From: Lachnospiraceae bacterium UBA3850
GTDB taxonomy: Bacteria > Bacillota > Clostridia > Lachnospirales > Lachnospiraceae
DNA: 60,396 nt
Assembly (NCBI GenBank): GCA_002392655.1
Contig: DGHK01000061.1
Coordinates: forward strand, 1 to 60,396
Direction of reading: 5' to 3'
This document shows positions 35,341 through 44,322 of the stretch, in pieces. Within the stretch, counting starts at the first letter, position 1. Every line of letters starts with the position of its first letter. The notes beneath the pieces were generated by a model, which ran no database searches, was not told the DNA's origin, and saw only the letters and a program-made list of their open reading frames with translations. The position numbers and the translations under genes were made by a program.

Positions 35341-35371
35341 CCGTTCATATGTAGATTTCTACCGTTCATAT
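35341..35371. repeat. Two direct CCGTTCATAT repeats upstream of the ABC operon
   Basis: CCGTTCATAT occurs at 35341-35350 and 35362-35371, 21 bp apart (two helical turns). They lie 80-110 bases before the ABC transporter start, where a direct-repeat operator would be expected. The regulator is not obvious. The rest of 35297-35450 is AT-rich with no gene seen. Confidence 0.4.
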
Positions 35372-35450
35372 AAGATTTGTTTATTTTTGAAAACAGAAGG
35401 TATATGGTGTGTTCAGTAAGAAACAAATGACATGAAAGGCAGGTCTTATT

Positions 35451-36167
35451 ATGAAAAATGTTATAGAGACAAAGGGACTGACAAAGAGATATAAGGATAA
35501 CACAGCAGTGGATGGATTGGAGCTTTCGATTAAGGAGGGCGAACTTTTTGCACTGCTTGGAATAAATGGTGCCGGAAAGACAACAACTATAAGGATGCTC
35601 ACTTGCCTGTCAAAGCCAACTGAGGGAACGGCAAAGGTTTATGATGCGGATGTATTAAAAGATTCGGATAAGGTTAAGAAGGTCGTTGGAATCTCAACTC
35701 AGGACACTGCAGTAGCAGGGAAGCTTACGGTAGAAGAGAATCTAAAGTTTATGGCAGACATATATGGTGTAGATAGAAGTAATGTTGAGAAGGTAATTGA
35801 AGATTTTAGCCTAAGTGAGGTCAGGAAAAAGAAAGCAAAGCAGCTTTCGGGTGGATGGCAGAGGAGACTATCCATAGCTATGGCAGTTATAGGAGAACCG
35901 AAGGTGCTTTTCCTGGATGAGCCGACGCTCGGACTTGATGTTATAGCTAGACGCGAGCTTTGGAAGGAGATAGAAAAGCTCAGAGCAAAGATGACTATTA
36001 TCCTTACAACTCATTACATGGAGGAAGCAGAAGCTCTGGCTGACAGAATCGGAGTAATGATCAAAGGAAAAATGGTTGAACTCGGAACGCTTCAAGAACT
36101 GGAAGAGAGAACAGGAAAGAAAGGTCTTGAGGAAGTATTCGTATCAATTACGGAAAAAACGGTCTGA
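35451..36167 (+). CDS. ABC transporter ATP-binding protein (ABC-2 drug/lipid exporter type)
   Basis: A 238-residue ATPase. Walker A GINGAGKTT near 37-45, Q-loop STQDT near 83, signature LSGGWQRRLSIAM near 128-140 (Trp in place of the usual Gln), Walker B VLFLDEPTLGLD near 149-160 and the switch His in TTHYMEE near 182. It should energise the permease encoded 24 bases downstream. The signature variation is seen in DrrA-like exporters. The start follows AAAGGCAGG. Confidence 0.92.
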   Translation: MKNVIETKGLTKRYKDNTAVDGLELSIKEGELFALLGINGAGKTTTIRMLTCLSKPTEGTAKVYDADVLKDSDKVKKVVGISTQDTAVAGKLTVEENLKFMADIYGVDRSNVEKVIEDFSLSEVRKKKAKQLSGGWQRRLSIAMAVIGEPKVLFLDEPTLGLDVIARRELWKEIEKLRAKMTIILTTHYMEEAEALADRIGVMIKGKMVELGTLQELEERTGKKGLEEVFVSITEKTV

Positions 36168-36191
36168 TTATAGATATGGAGGATAATAGAG

Positions 36192-36959
36192 ATGAATAGA
36201 ACATTTACCTTTACAAAAAGAAATCTATTAGAGATGTTAAGAGATCCGCTTAGTTATATATTTTGCGTAGCATTTCCTCTGGTTATGCTTGTGCTTATGA
36301 CTATCGTTAACTCAAGTATACCTAAGGGGGGAATTACAACCTTCAGAATAGATAATCTTGAGGGTGGAATAGTTGTGTTCGGTCAGTCATTTGTTATGCT
36401 TTTCACAGCGCTAAATGTAGCGACTGACAGAAATGGTTCTTTCCTTACGAGACTTTTTGCATCACCTATGAAGAGCCATGAGTTTGCAAATGGATATATA
36501 CTGCCAAGTATGATAATCTCGTTTGTTCAGACTATTATATCTATAATTGCTGCATTTATCGTATCAATTATCGTTGATTATAAGCTGAGTATAGCCGGAC
36601 TTCTCATAGTGATCGTAGTAGCAATACCGGCGGCATTATTCTTTGTTGCAATAGGACTTATCTTTGGTACGCTTTTCAGTGAAAAGGCTGCGCCGGGTAT
36701 GTGCTCGATCATTATATCGCTTGCCGGCTTCTTTGGAGGCATATGGTTTGATGCAGAAGCTACAGGTGGTGTTATGGGTAGTATCTGCAAGTGTACTCCG
36801 ATATTTTACTGCACAAAGGCTATCAGGTCTGCAATAGATATGGATTTTGGTAAGGATAGTTTTGTTATACCTATGATAATAGTTGTAGCTTCGGCTTTGG
36901 TACTTACTATACTTTCGTCTGTACTTTTTAAGTCCAAGATGAGAGCTGACCTGGCATAA
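36192..36959 (+). CDS. ABC-2 type transporter permease
   Basis: A 255-residue membrane protein with six helices, starting with a short amphipathic segment (FTFTKRNLLEMLRDPLSYIF) typical of ABC-2 permeases and NodJ/DrrB-like exporters. The pattern of helices at about 25-45, 60-80, 105-130, 140-165, 170-190 and 225-245 fits. It forms the exporter with the ATPase just upstream; two copies would be needed. The exported compound is unknown. ATATGGAGG precedes the ATG. Confidence 0.9.
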   Translation: MNRTFTFTKRNLLEMLRDPLSYIFCVAFPLVMLVLMTIVNSSIPKGGITTFRIDNLEGGIVVFGQSFVMLFTALNVATDRNGSFLTRLFASPMKSHEFANGYILPSMIISFVQTIISIIAAFIVSIIVDYKLSIAGLLIVIVVAIPAALFFVAIGLIFGTLFSEKAAPGMCSIIISLAGFFGGIWFDAEATGGVMGSICKCTPIFYCTKAIRSAIDMDFGKDSFVIPMIIVVASALVLTILSSVLFKSKMRADLA

Positions 36960-36966
36960 ATCATAA

Positions 36967-36995
36967 TTGCAGTTGGTTCGTAAATAATCTATAAT
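36967..36995 (+). promoter_or_regulatory. Promoter of the LytTR-DUF3021-ABC-F unit
   Basis: TTGCAG at 36967-36972, a 17-base spacer and perfect TATAAT at 36990-36995. Between it and the LytTR start lie two imperfect copies (GACATTTTAT, ATCATTTGTA) about 20 bases apart, which might be LytTR sites. Confidence 0.65.
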
Positions 36996-37054
36996 CATAT
37001 CGTGTTTGCTGTGACATTTTATTTGAGCTATCATTTGTAAATCAAGGGGACGAT

Positions 37055-37507
37055 ATGATAATCAAACCGGATATAGATAAAAGATACAAACAAATAGAGC
37101 TTCATGTCTGTAATGAGGAACTAAATGACGAGGTGAAGAGTGTCGTCAGAGAGCTTCATGAGATCTTTGATGAGACTATAGCTGCAGTTGATGAAAGAGG
37201 CAACAGATGTAAGCTAGCTCCGTCTGAAATAATATCCTTCTATTCGGAAGGGCAGAAGGTTATGGCACTTGGAGCGAGTGGTAAATACTCAGTTGGAATG
37301 AAGCTCTATGAGCTGGAGGAAGGACTGGCAAAGAAAACCTTTGTCAGGATATCCAGGTCGGAGATAGTTAATTACAGAAGGATAAAGAGTCTTGATATGA
37401 GCGTGACCGGTACGATCAAGATAACTATGAAAAACGGTTATGAAACTTATGTTTCCAGGCGTAATATCGCAAGGATCAAGGAGCTTCTGGTAAAGGATAA
37501 TCTATGA
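37055..37507 (+). CDS. LytTR-family DNA-binding regulator
   Basis: A 150-residue regulator. The N-terminal 45 residues are unrelated to receiver domains; residues about 50-148 form the LytTR beta-type DNA-binding domain (IISFYSEGQKVMALG, FVRISRSEIVNYRRIKSLD, TYVSRRNIARIKELL). No phosphorylation domain is present. It overlaps the DUF3021 gene by four bases. LytTR/DUF3021 pairs are a known module in Firmicutes in which the membrane protein is believed to restrain the regulator; that assignment comes from family knowledge. It probably controls its own operon. Confidence 0.88.
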   Translation: MIIKPDIDKRYKQIELHVCNEELNDEVKSVVRELHEIFDETIAAVDERGNRCKLAPSEIISFYSEGQKVMALGASGKYSVGMKLYELEEGLAKKTFVRISRSEIVNYRRIKSLDMSVTGTIKITMKNGYETYVSRRNIARIKELLVKDNL

Positions 37508-37956
37508 AGGAATATATAAAAAGAGGGGCAATCAGTTTTATGATTTCTGCCTTCTCGGGACTCATGGTAAACTTAATAATCGATTTATGTGTGAATGGCT
37601 CCGGGCATAAAGGTTTTACATCTATATCGCCGTTTTTTCTGGAGCATTTTCCGTCGCCGGTAATGGCTGCCTACGTGAATATCCTGCTTTATGGTCTGAT
37701 AGGCTTCAGCTTCAGCTTTATGACATTTGTCTTTGATCTGGAAAGAGTAGGATTTATTATACAGGCTGTTATCTACTTTGTGGTTACCTGTGCTGTGTTT
37801 GTTGGGATAACAATAGTTTTGTGGCAGCTTCAGCGTCGCCCGGAGGCGCTTATCAGCAGTCTGGCTGGTTATACAGTGACATATGTGATAATGTGTGTGA
37901 TAATGTATAAGCAGCTGAAACGGGATATGGAGGAAATAAATAAGAGCATTATATGA
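37504..37956 (+). CDS. DUF3021 membrane protein, partner of the LytTR regulator
   Basis: A 150-residue protein with four membrane helices (about 10-28, 52-72, 82-105, 118-140) and short basic ends, matching DUF3021. The ATG overlaps the stop of the LytTR gene and its own stop overlaps the ABC-F start (ATGA), so all three genes are translationally coupled. The probable role is membrane sequestration of the LytTR regulator; no ligand can be read from the sequence. Confidence 0.82.
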   Translation: MKEYIKRGAISFMISAFSGLMVNLIIDLCVNGSGHKGFTSISPFFLEHFPSPVMAAYVNILLYGLIGFSFSFMTFVFDLERVGFIIQAVIYFVVTCAVFVGITIVLWQLQRRPEALISSLAGYTVTYVIMCVIMYKQLKRDMEEINKSII

Positions 37957-39887
37957 TACTAGCATGTCAGAATATAAGTAAGAGCTTCGGCGAGACAGAG
38001 GTGCTGAAGGATATAAATTTTCATATAGAAAAGCAGGATAAGTGTGCGATTGTCGGAATAAATGGTGCCGGCAAGACCACACTTCTTCGCGTTATTCTGG
38101 GAGAAGAGGAGGCGGACAGTGGAAATGTAGTTATCTCCCGCGATATAAGAACAGGGTATCTGGCACAGACGCAGGATACTGAGCTGGATAACACTATCTA
38201 TGGTGCTATGCAGGAGGCAAAGAAGTACATCCTTGAAATGGAAGTCCGTATAAGAGAACTGGAAAAGGAAATGGAGGGGAAGAGTGAGGAAGAACTCGCT
38301 CCGATCCTTGAAGCATATAACAGACTTACAACTCAGTATGATAGGGAAAACGGTTATGCCTATGAAAGCGAGATAACCGGAGTTATAGCAGGCCTCGGAT
38401 TTGGTAAAGAGGATTATGACAGACCTATAGCAAGTTTGTCCGGAGGGCAGAAGATGAGAGTTGCACTCGGACGTCTGCTGCTCAGTCATCCTGATATAGT
38501 TATCCTTGATGAGCCGACTAACCATCTGGATATGGATTCAATCAGATGGCTTGAAGGGTATCTTGCATCTTATCCCGGAGCGGTGATAGTTGTAAGCCAC
38601 GACAGGTACTTCATAGATAAGATAACGAATAAAATAATAGAGATAGATCAAGGTATTTCACAGGTCTATAACGGCAGTTATTCCTACTATAGTGAGGAAA
38701 AGGAAAAACGTCGTCAGGCTCTGATGAATGCGTATCTGAAGCAGCAGGATGAGATAGCTCATGAGGAGGCTGTAATAACAAAACTTAAGCAGTTTAATCG
38801 TGAGAAGTCCATAAAGAGGGCTGAGAGCCGCGAGAAGAAGCTGGATAAAATCGAACGCCTTGATAAACCAACTGAAGAGCGTTCAGATATGAGGCTTAAG
38901 CTGGAGCCGGTATGCGAGTCCGGAGAGGATGTTCTCATGGTAGAGGGGCTTAAAAAGGCATATGGCGATAATCTGCTTTTTGAGAATCTGGATATCGATA
39001 TAAAGCGTGGAGAACATGTAGCACTTATTGGTGGAAACGGAACGGGTAAAACTACTATCCTCAAGCTTGTTGCAAGGAAGCTGGCAAAGGACGCGGGAAC
39101 TGTGTCACTTGGTTCCAGAGTAAGAATAGGCTACTTTGACCAGGAGCATCATGATCTGGATGTGAATAAAACAATCTTTGATGAGATGTCAGATTCATTT
39201 CCTGATATGAATAATACTCGTATCAGAAATGTACTTGCTGCATTTCTCTTTACCGGAGAGGATGTATTCAAAAAGATAAAGGATCTCTCCGGTGGAGAAA
39301 GAGGTAGACTTTCGCTTGCAAAGCTTATGCTTTCGCCTGCAAATCTTCTTATCCTCGATGAGCCGACAAACCATCTGGATATTCCTTCTAAGGAAATCTT
39401 AGAGAGTGCTCTCAGGGACTATACAGGTACAGTTCTTTACGTAAGTCATGACAGATATTTTATAAATAAAACTGCGACAAGAATCCTTGAGCTTCGTGAG
39501 AAGGTGCTTACAAACTATAAGGGTAATTATGATTATTACGAAGAAAAAAGAGATGAGCTTTTCAGCGTACAGCATGCAGAGCTAAGTGTTGATGCCGGTA
39601 TAAGCATCGCGACTTCTTCTGAAATTTCCGGAAAGTCGGAAGCGCGTCTTGAGTACGAGGCTAAGAAAGCATCTTATGCTGAGGAAAGAAAGAGAGCAAA
39701 TGCAATTAAACGTGTGGAGTCAGCAATAGAGAAAACAGAGGCTGAGATAAGTGAGCTGGAGGAGACGATGAATGACCCTGCTAATGGAACCAATGTTTCG
39801 CTCCTTCTTGAAACCTCGAAGAAAAAGGAAGAAGCAGAAGCGAAGCTGGAAGAGCTTTATGCGGAGTGGGAGGAACTTCAGGAGTAG
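37953..39887 (+). CDS. ABC-F family ATPase (translation factor type)
   Basis: A 644-residue soluble protein with two ABC cassettes and no membrane domain. Cassette 1: GINGAGKTT near 37, LSGGQKMRVALGR near 154-166. Cassette 2: GGNGTGKTT near 357, LSGGERGRLSLAK near 445-457. The P-site tRNA interaction linker lies between (RGESREKK-like AESREKKLDKIERL region near 289). A C-terminal coiled coil (about 565-644) is as in Uup/YdiF. Members bind ribosomes and rescue stalled or drug-bound complexes. It is coupled to the LytTR-DUF3021 pair, which may make its expression conditional. Confidence 0.92.
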   Translation: MILACQNISKSFGETEVLKDINFHIEKQDKCAIVGINGAGKTTLLRVILGEEEADSGNVVISRDIRTGYLAQTQDTELDNTIYGAMQEAKKYILEMEVRIRELEKEMEGKSEEELAPILEAYNRLTTQYDRENGYAYESEITGVIAGLGFGKEDYDRPIASLSGGQKMRVALGRLLLSHPDIVILDEPTNHLDMDSIRWLEGYLASYPGAVIVVSHDRYFIDKITNKIIEIDQGISQVYNGSYSYYSEEKEKRRQALMNAYLKQQDEIAHEEAVITKLKQFNREKSIKRAESREKKLDKIERLDKPTEERSDMRLKLEPVCESGEDVLMVEGLKKAYGDNLLFENLDIDIKRGEHVALIGGNGTGKTTILKLVARKLAKDAGTVSLGSRVRIGYFDQEHHDLDVNKTIFDEMSDSFPDMNNTRIRNVLAAFLFTGEDVFKKIKDLSGGERGRLSLAKLMLSPANLLILDEPTNHLDIPSKEILESALRDYTGTVLYVSHDRYFINKTATRILELREKVLTNYKGNYDYYEEKRDELFSVQHAELSVDAGISIATSSEISGKSEARLEYEAKKASYAEERKRANAIKRVESAIEKTEAEISELEETMNDPANGTNVSLLLETSKKKEEAEAKLEELYAEWEELQE

Positions 39888-39930
39888 CAGGTTTAAGGTC
39901 AGATTTTTAAAAAATTAATCGTTATTTTTG

Positions 39931-39959
39931 TCGAAATAAATATAGGTTATTGGTATAAT
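39931..39959 (+). promoter_or_regulatory. Promoter of the beta-glucosidase gene
   Basis: TCGAAA at 39931-39936, 17-base spacer, perfect TATAAT at 39954-39959, preceded by TTGG (a TGn-like extension is possible). The ATG is 42 bases downstream of the -10, with AAAGGAGAAGGGG as ribosome site. Confidence 0.5.
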
Positions 39960-40001
39960 ATGTTTTAGCATTTTAAGTATTAATCAAAGGAGAAGGGGAT
40001 T

Positions 40002-41342
40002 ATGAGTTTTCCTAAGGGATTTATATGGGGAGCAGCTACTGCGTCCTATCAGATAGAGGGGGCATATAATGAGGATGGAAAGGGCCTTAACATCTGGGAT
40101 GTATGTTCGTCTATGGATGGCAAGGTAAAGCATAGTGAGAATGGAAATGTAGCATGTGACCATTATCACAGATATAAGGATGATATAAAGCTCTTTAAGG
40201 AGCTGGGGATCAAGTATTACAGATTCTCCATCAGCTGGGCAAGAATTATTCCAACCGGCGACGGAGAGGTTAATCCAAAGGGGCTTGAGTTCTACAGTAA
40301 TCTGGTAGATGAGCTTCTGGCAAATGAAATTACACCGCTTGTTACTTTGTTCCACTGGGATCTTCCTTATGATCTGTTCCTTAAGGGAGCTTACGCAAAT
40401 CCTGATTTTCCGCTGTGGTTTGAGAAGTATGTGAAGGTTGTTGTGGATGAGCTTTCTGACAGAGTAAAGTATTGGATTACATTTAACGAACCTCAGTGCT
40501 TCATCGGAAATGGATTCTGGATCGGTGGACATGCACCTTTCCTCAAATGTGACGACAGAACAATTCTCAGAATGATCCATAACTATCTGCTCGCTCACGG
40601 AAGGGCTGTTAAGTATATAAGAGAGAATGCGAAGACAGAGCCGAAGATAGGTATCGCGCCTATCGCTCCGGTTCGTATCCCTAAGTCAGACAGTCCGGAG
40701 GATATAGAGATTGCAAGGAGAGACAGCTTCTCGCTGAATGACAGATTCTTTTCGCTTGCTATATATTCGGATCCAATTATTTTTGGAAAATATCCTGATG
40801 ATGCGATAGAGGAGTTCGGAGAAGATATGGTCGTACCGGCTCCCGGTGATATGGAGCTTATCTCACAGCCGATAGACTTCTATGGGATGAATGTTTATTA
40901 TAGTGCCGGAGAAGAAAATGAGACCAGCTATAGAGATAATGAATATGTTGGTATACCGAGAAATGCACTTGGCTGGGTTATAGATCCGAGAGTTATGTAC
41001 TGGTCACCGAAGTTTATCTACGAGCGTTATAAGCTTCCGATTCTTATGACTGAGAACGGAATGGCTGTAAATGATACTATATCACTGGATGGAAAGGTTC
41101 ATGATCCTCAGCGTATTGATTTCATGCATAGATATCTGAAGGAGTTTAAAAAAGCTGGAGAGGAAGGAGTTCCTCTTATGGGATATCTCTACTGGTCAGC
41201 GATGGATAACTACGAATGGGCATATGGCTACGATATGAGATTCGGACTCATCCACGTTGATTACAGAGACCAGTCAAGAATAATTAAAGACTCCGGTCAC
41301 TGGTTTAGAGAGGTAATTGAGAGTAACGGAGAAATAATCTGA
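40002..41342 (+). CDS. Family 1 glycoside hydrolase, beta-glucosidase
   Basis: A 446-residue TIM-barrel enzyme of usual GH1 length without a signal peptide, so intracellular. It starts with the family segment [19 protein letters not shown]. The acid/base glutamate is in TFNEP near residue 163 and the nucleophile glutamate in MTENGM near 350. [24 protein letters not shown] near 394-417 closes the active site. It probably hydrolyses cellobiose-like beta-glucosides; no phosphate-binding loop typical of 6-phospho-beta-glucosidases was recognised. It is a single gene with own promoter and terminator. Confidence 0.93.
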   Translation: MSFPKGFIWGAATASYQIEGAYNEDGKGLNIWDVCSSMDGKVKHSENGNVACDHYHRYKDDIKLFKELGIKYYRFSISWARIIPTGDGEVNPKGLEFYSNLVDELLANEITPLVTLFHWDLPYDLFLKGAYANPDFPLWFEKYVKVVVDELSDRVKYWITFNEPQCFIGNGFWIGGHAPFLKCDDRTILRMIHNYLLAHGRAVKYIRENAKTEPKIGIAPIAPVRIPKSDSPEDIEIARRDSFSLNDRFFSLAIYSDPIIFGKYPDDAIEEFGEDMVVPAPGDMELISQPIDFYGMNVYYSAGEENETSYRDNEYVGIPRNALGWVIDPRVMYWSPKFIYERYKLPILMTENGMAVNDTISLDGKVHDPQRIDFMHRYLKEFKKAGEEGVPLMGYLYWSAMDNYEWAYGYDMRFGLIHVDYRDQSRIIKDSGHWFREVIESNGEII

Positions 41343-41365
41343 CAACAGAATAAAAAACAATACAC

Positions 41366-41402
41366 AAAATATGGGTAAAGGTTGCATCTTTACCCATATT
41401 TT
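41366..41402 (+). terminator. Strong terminator after the beta-glucosidase
   Basis: AAAATATGGGTAAAG (41366-41380) and CTTTACCCATATTTT (41388-41402) form a perfect 15-bp stem with a 7-base loop. The A/T ends make it functional in both directions. Confidence 0.92.
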
Positions 41403-41422
41403 GATACATTATGTAGTAACCA

Positions 41423-41481
41423 ATGTCGTAAAGCCAACAAGCTTGACTGCTTGCAGGCGAAGCTTGTTGGCTTTACGACAT
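41423..41481. repeat. Perfect 22-bp inverted repeat between bgl and nrdR
   Basis: ATGTCGTAAAGCCAACAAGC-TT (41423-41444) and its exact reverse complement (41460-41481) flank a 15-base loop, GACTGCTTGCAGGCG. There is no T-run, and it comes after a complete terminator, so it is not needed for termination. It may be a REP/MITE-like insertion or an operator/RNA structure ahead of nrdR. Confidence 0.8.
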
Positions 41482-41511
41482 GCAGAAACATATTCAAGTG
41501 AGGTATATATT

Positions 41512-41961
41512 ATGAAGTGTCCATATTGTGGAGATGAAGATACAAGAGTTATAGATTCCAGACCGGCTGATGATAATACAGCGATAAGAAGAAGACGTCA
41601 GTGTGATGTCTGCGGAAAAAGATTTACAACCTATGAGAAGGTTGAAGCGATTCCTCTTATGGTCATAAAGAAGGATAAGAGCAGAGAGGCTTATGACAGA
41701 GAGAAGATAGTTCAGGGACTTATCAGAAGCTGTCACAAGAGACCTGTCTCAATGGAAAAAATCGAAGACTGTGTAAATGAGATAGAGGCTGAGATCTATA
41801 ACAAGGAAACAAGAGAAATTGAAAGCTCTGAGATAGGTGAGATCGTTATGGACAAAATAAAGAATCTTGACGGCGTCGCATATGTAAGATTCGCTTCTGT
41901 ATACAGAGAATTCAAGGATGTAAATACATTTATGGATGAGCTGAAGAAGATACTTAAATAG
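41512..41961 (+). CDS. nrdR: Transcriptional repressor NrdR
   Basis: A 149-residue regulator of ribonucleotide reductase genes. The zinc ribbon [16 protein letters not shown]...[12 protein letters not shown] fills residues 2-36, and the ATP-cone follows ([20 protein letters not shown], about 46-136), sensing ATP/dATP. Start at ATG 41512 gives the canonical MKCPYCG; an in-frame extension of 47 codons upstream would translate the 22-bp inverted repeat and is rejected. No nrd gene is in the window, so it acts in trans. Confidence 0.97.
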   Translation: MKCPYCGDEDTRVIDSRPADDNTAIRRRRQCDVCGKRFTTYEKVEAIPLMVIKKDKSREAYDREKIVQGLIRSCHKRPVSMEKIEDCVNEIEAEIYNKETREIESSEIGEIVMDKIKNLDGVAYVRFASVYREFKDVNTFMDELKKILK

Positions 41962-41985
41962 CTATTTTATAGAGACAGAAAAACA

Positions 41986-42012
41986 AGCCACCTGTATAGC
42001 TTACGGGTGGCT
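41986..42012 (+). terminator. Hairpin after nrdR
   Basis: AGCCACC (41986-41992) pairs with GGTGGCT (42006-42012), with further GTA/TAC pairing inside. The T-run is poor, so termination is probably partial and yigZ may be read through. Confidence 0.5.
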
Positions 42013-42024
42013 GTAGTTATATAG

Positions 42025-42657
42025 ATGTTTGGAGAGGTTATGGAAGAGACTCTGAAGATAACACGTACGGGTGAATCGGAAGTGATAATTAAAAAGTCCA
42101 GATTTCTCGGTTCGGCGATAAATGTCGAGAGTGAGGAACAGGCCAGAGAGATGGTTGCTGCAATCCGTAAGGAGCATTACAGTGCAAGACATGTCTGCTA
42201 TGCATATAGTATAGGAGATAAGAATCCGGTTTTGAAATTCTCTGATGATGGTGAGCCCGGTGGTACGGCAGGAAAGCCGATGCTGGATGTTGTTTTGAAT
42301 TCAGGGATATCAGATATCCTTATTGTAGTTGTGAGATATTTCGGTGGTGTTCTGCTTGGAACAGGCGGGCTTGTAAGAGCATATAGTGAGGTTGCAGCAC
42401 AGGCAGTAAAGAATGCAGAAACAAAGACTATCTGTCTTTCACGCATATATGATATAGTTCTTGATTATGGTGATTTTGATAAGGTCAAGTATCTGATAGA
42501 AAATCACGAGGGAACTGCTTACGATGTTGAATACAGTGATAAGGTAATTATCAAGCTCACAGTCCCGGACAAGAATGCTGAGATACTGGAAAAGCAGATA
42601 TCAGAAAAGACCGCGGGCAGATCTGAGATAACGTATCTCGAGACAAAAATGGTTTAA
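42025..42657 (+). CDS. yigZ: YigZ/IMPACT-family protein
   Basis: A 210-residue protein. The N-terminal domain (UPF0029) carries KKSRFLGSA, HYSARHVCYAYSIG and FSDDGEPGGTAGKPML near 68-83, followed by VVVRYFGGVLLGTGGLVRAYSEV near 97-119, the family's clearest signature. The C-terminal ferredoxin-like DUF1949 part spans about 135-205. The biochemical role is unknown; eukaryotic IMPACT regulates translation. The start is uncertain: ATG 42025 is the longest frame, but ATG 42040 begins MEETLKITRTG and has GGAGAGG very close upstream. Confidence 0.9.
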   Translation: MFGEVMEETLKITRTGESEVIIKKSRFLGSAINVESEEQAREMVAAIRKEHYSARHVCYAYSIGDKNPVLKFSDDGEPGGTAGKPMLDVVLNSGISDILIVVVRYFGGVLLGTGGLVRAYSEVAAQAVKNAETKTICLSRIYDIVLDYGDFDKVKYLIENHEGTAYDVEYSDKVIIKLTVPDKNAEILEKQISEKTAGRSEITYLETKMV

Positions 42658-42680
42658 CTATTTTAGGGTTGGGTGTTAAA

Positions 42681-42962
42681 TTATTCCCAGATATGGTCTT
42701 CCTCTATAACCTTGAAATCCAGGTAGTCAAAATCTATTTCTTCCATAAAGTTTGTGTCACGGAACTCGGTTCTGGCATGCTTGATAAAATCATTATTATT
42801 TGAATCAAGCCAGATTGGAACAGCGAGGTCAAACTCGTCGCACATCATTTCTAGCGCTTTGTAGACCTTCTTTGTTCGAGAGAGCTCGTGACCACCGATT
42901 TCGATAGTGGTATCCTTTATGAGATGATTTTCTTTGATTATTCTACCCCAGACTCTAAACAT
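42681..42962 (-). CDS. Small conserved hypothetical protein
   Basis: A 93-residue soluble acidic protein on the minus strand. It begins MFRVWGRIIKENHLIKD and ends IDFDYLDFKVIEEDHIWE; a central KALEMMCDEFDLAVPIWL segment is probably helical. I do not know its function. ATG 42962 is chosen because GGAG lies 9 bases upstream on the minus strand; 21 further codons upstream to 43025 are mostly hydrophobic and have no ribosome site. It is flanked by convergent yigZ and divergent tgt and is the only minus-strand gene in this part of the window. Confidence 0.7.
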   Translation of the reverse strand: MFRVWGRIIKENHLIKDTTIEIGGHELSRTKKVYKALEMMCDEFDLAVPIWLDSNNNDFIKHARTEFRDTNFMEEIDFDYLDFKVIEEDHIWE

Positions 42963-43089
42963 AAGAATTACTCCATTAAAAATATAGGTTATTATACCAT
43001 AGTAACTAAATGAGTCAATAAACACAGCTATTAATAAATAATGATAAATATAGCTTTTAAAAGATTATTATATACGAAAGTGAGAAAAG

Positions 43090-44223
43090 ATGTATAAACT
43101 TATAACCAGGGATGGTCTGGCAAAGCGTGCCGATTTTGAAACCCCACATGGAGTGATAAGAACACCTATGTTTATGAACGTTGCTACAGCAGCGGCAATA
43201 AAGGGTGCTGTTTCTGCGGCAGATCTTGAAAACCTGAAAACAGAGGTAATGCTATGCAATACCTATCATATGCATGTAAGGCCGGGAGAGGATATAGTTT
43301 ACAAAATGGGTGGACTGCATAAGTTCACAACCTGGAAAAAGCCTATCCTTACTGATTCCGGCGGCTTTCAGGTTTTCTCTCTTGCAAAGCTTAGAAATAT
43401 AAAAGAGGAAGGTGTTCATTTCAGCTCTCATATAGATGGAAGAAAAATATTCATGGGTCCTGAGGAGAGTATGAATATCCAGTCAGCACTGGCGTCAACG
43501 ATTGCCATGGCATTTGATGAGTGCCCACCTGCAAAGGCTGAAAGAAGCTATATAGAAAAGTCTGTTGCCAGAACTGAGAGGTGGCTTCTTCGTTGTAAGA
43601 AGCGAATGGAGGAGCTGAACAGTATGGAATCGACCATCAACAAAGAGCAGATGCTTTTTGGTATAAATCAGGGTGGTGTCATAGATGATATAAGGATTGA
43701 TAACGCAAAGAGGATATCGGAGCTTGATCTGCCGGGATACTCTATCGGCGGCCTGGCAGTAGGAGAGTCACATGAGGAAATGTATCACATCCTGGATGTT
43801 ACTGTACCGCACCTGCCTCTCGAGAAGCCGACCTACCTGATGGGAGTCGGAACACCTGCCAACATCCTTGAAGCGGTGGACAGGGGTATAGATTTCTTTG
43901 ACTGTGTATATCCTTCCAGAAACGGAAGACATGGCCAGGTTTATACGAATCATGGTAAGCTGAATCTGAAGAATGCAAGATTTGAGTTAGATGACTCACC
44001 GATAGATGATACCTGCGATTGTCCTGTGTGCAAGAGATATTCACGTGCCTATGTGAGACATTTGCTTAAAAGAGATGAAATGCTTGGACTTAGGTTCTGC
44101 GTAATCCACAATCTGTACTTCTATAATAACATGATGGAAGAGATAAGAAATGCAATTGAGGAGCATAGATGGAAGGCATATAAGAAGGATAAGCTGGAAA
44201 AAGTATCCGGAGAAGAAAAATAG
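43090..44223 (+). CDS. tgt: tRNA-guanine (queuine) transglycosylase Tgt
   Basis: A 377-residue TIM-barrel enzyme that exchanges guanine-34 of GU(N) tRNAs for preQ1. TDSGGFQVFSLAKLR near 94-108 contains the general base aspartate; FDCVYPSRNGRHG near 267-279 carries the nucleophile aspartate (Ser replaces the usual Thr). The zinc site is CDCPVCKRY...HNLYFY near 306-340. The length is standard. No queA or preQ1 synthesis gene is nearby. yajC follows after a 99-base AT-rich gap. Confidence 0.96.
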   Translation: MYKLITRDGLAKRADFETPHGVIRTPMFMNVATAAAIKGAVSAADLENLKTEVMLCNTYHMHVRPGEDIVYKMGGLHKFTTWKKPILTDSGGFQVFSLAKLRNIKEEGVHFSSHIDGRKIFMGPEESMNIQSALASTIAMAFDECPPAKAERSYIEKSVARTERWLLRCKKRMEELNSMESTINKEQMLFGINQGGVIDDIRIDNAKRISELDLPGYSIGGLAVGESHEEMYHILDVTVPHLPLEKPTYLMGVGTPANILEAVDRGIDFFDCVYPSRNGRHGQVYTNHGKLNLKNARFELDDSPIDDTCDCPVCKRYSRAYVRHLLKRDEMLGLRFCVIHNLYFYNNMMEEIRNAIEEHRWKAYKKDKLEKVSGEEK

Positions 44224-44322
44224 TTTGCATATTTAGAAGTTTTATTTTATGATGTCATATGTGTCAAAATACGAGACGAAAAAAATCTATAAAAAGATAT
44301 ATATTTAAGGAGGAAAAACTAA

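Noticed and set aside
41371..41511. N-terminal extension of nrdR
   Set aside because: Would translate terminator and inverted repeat; the canonical MKCPYCG start at 41512 fits the family.
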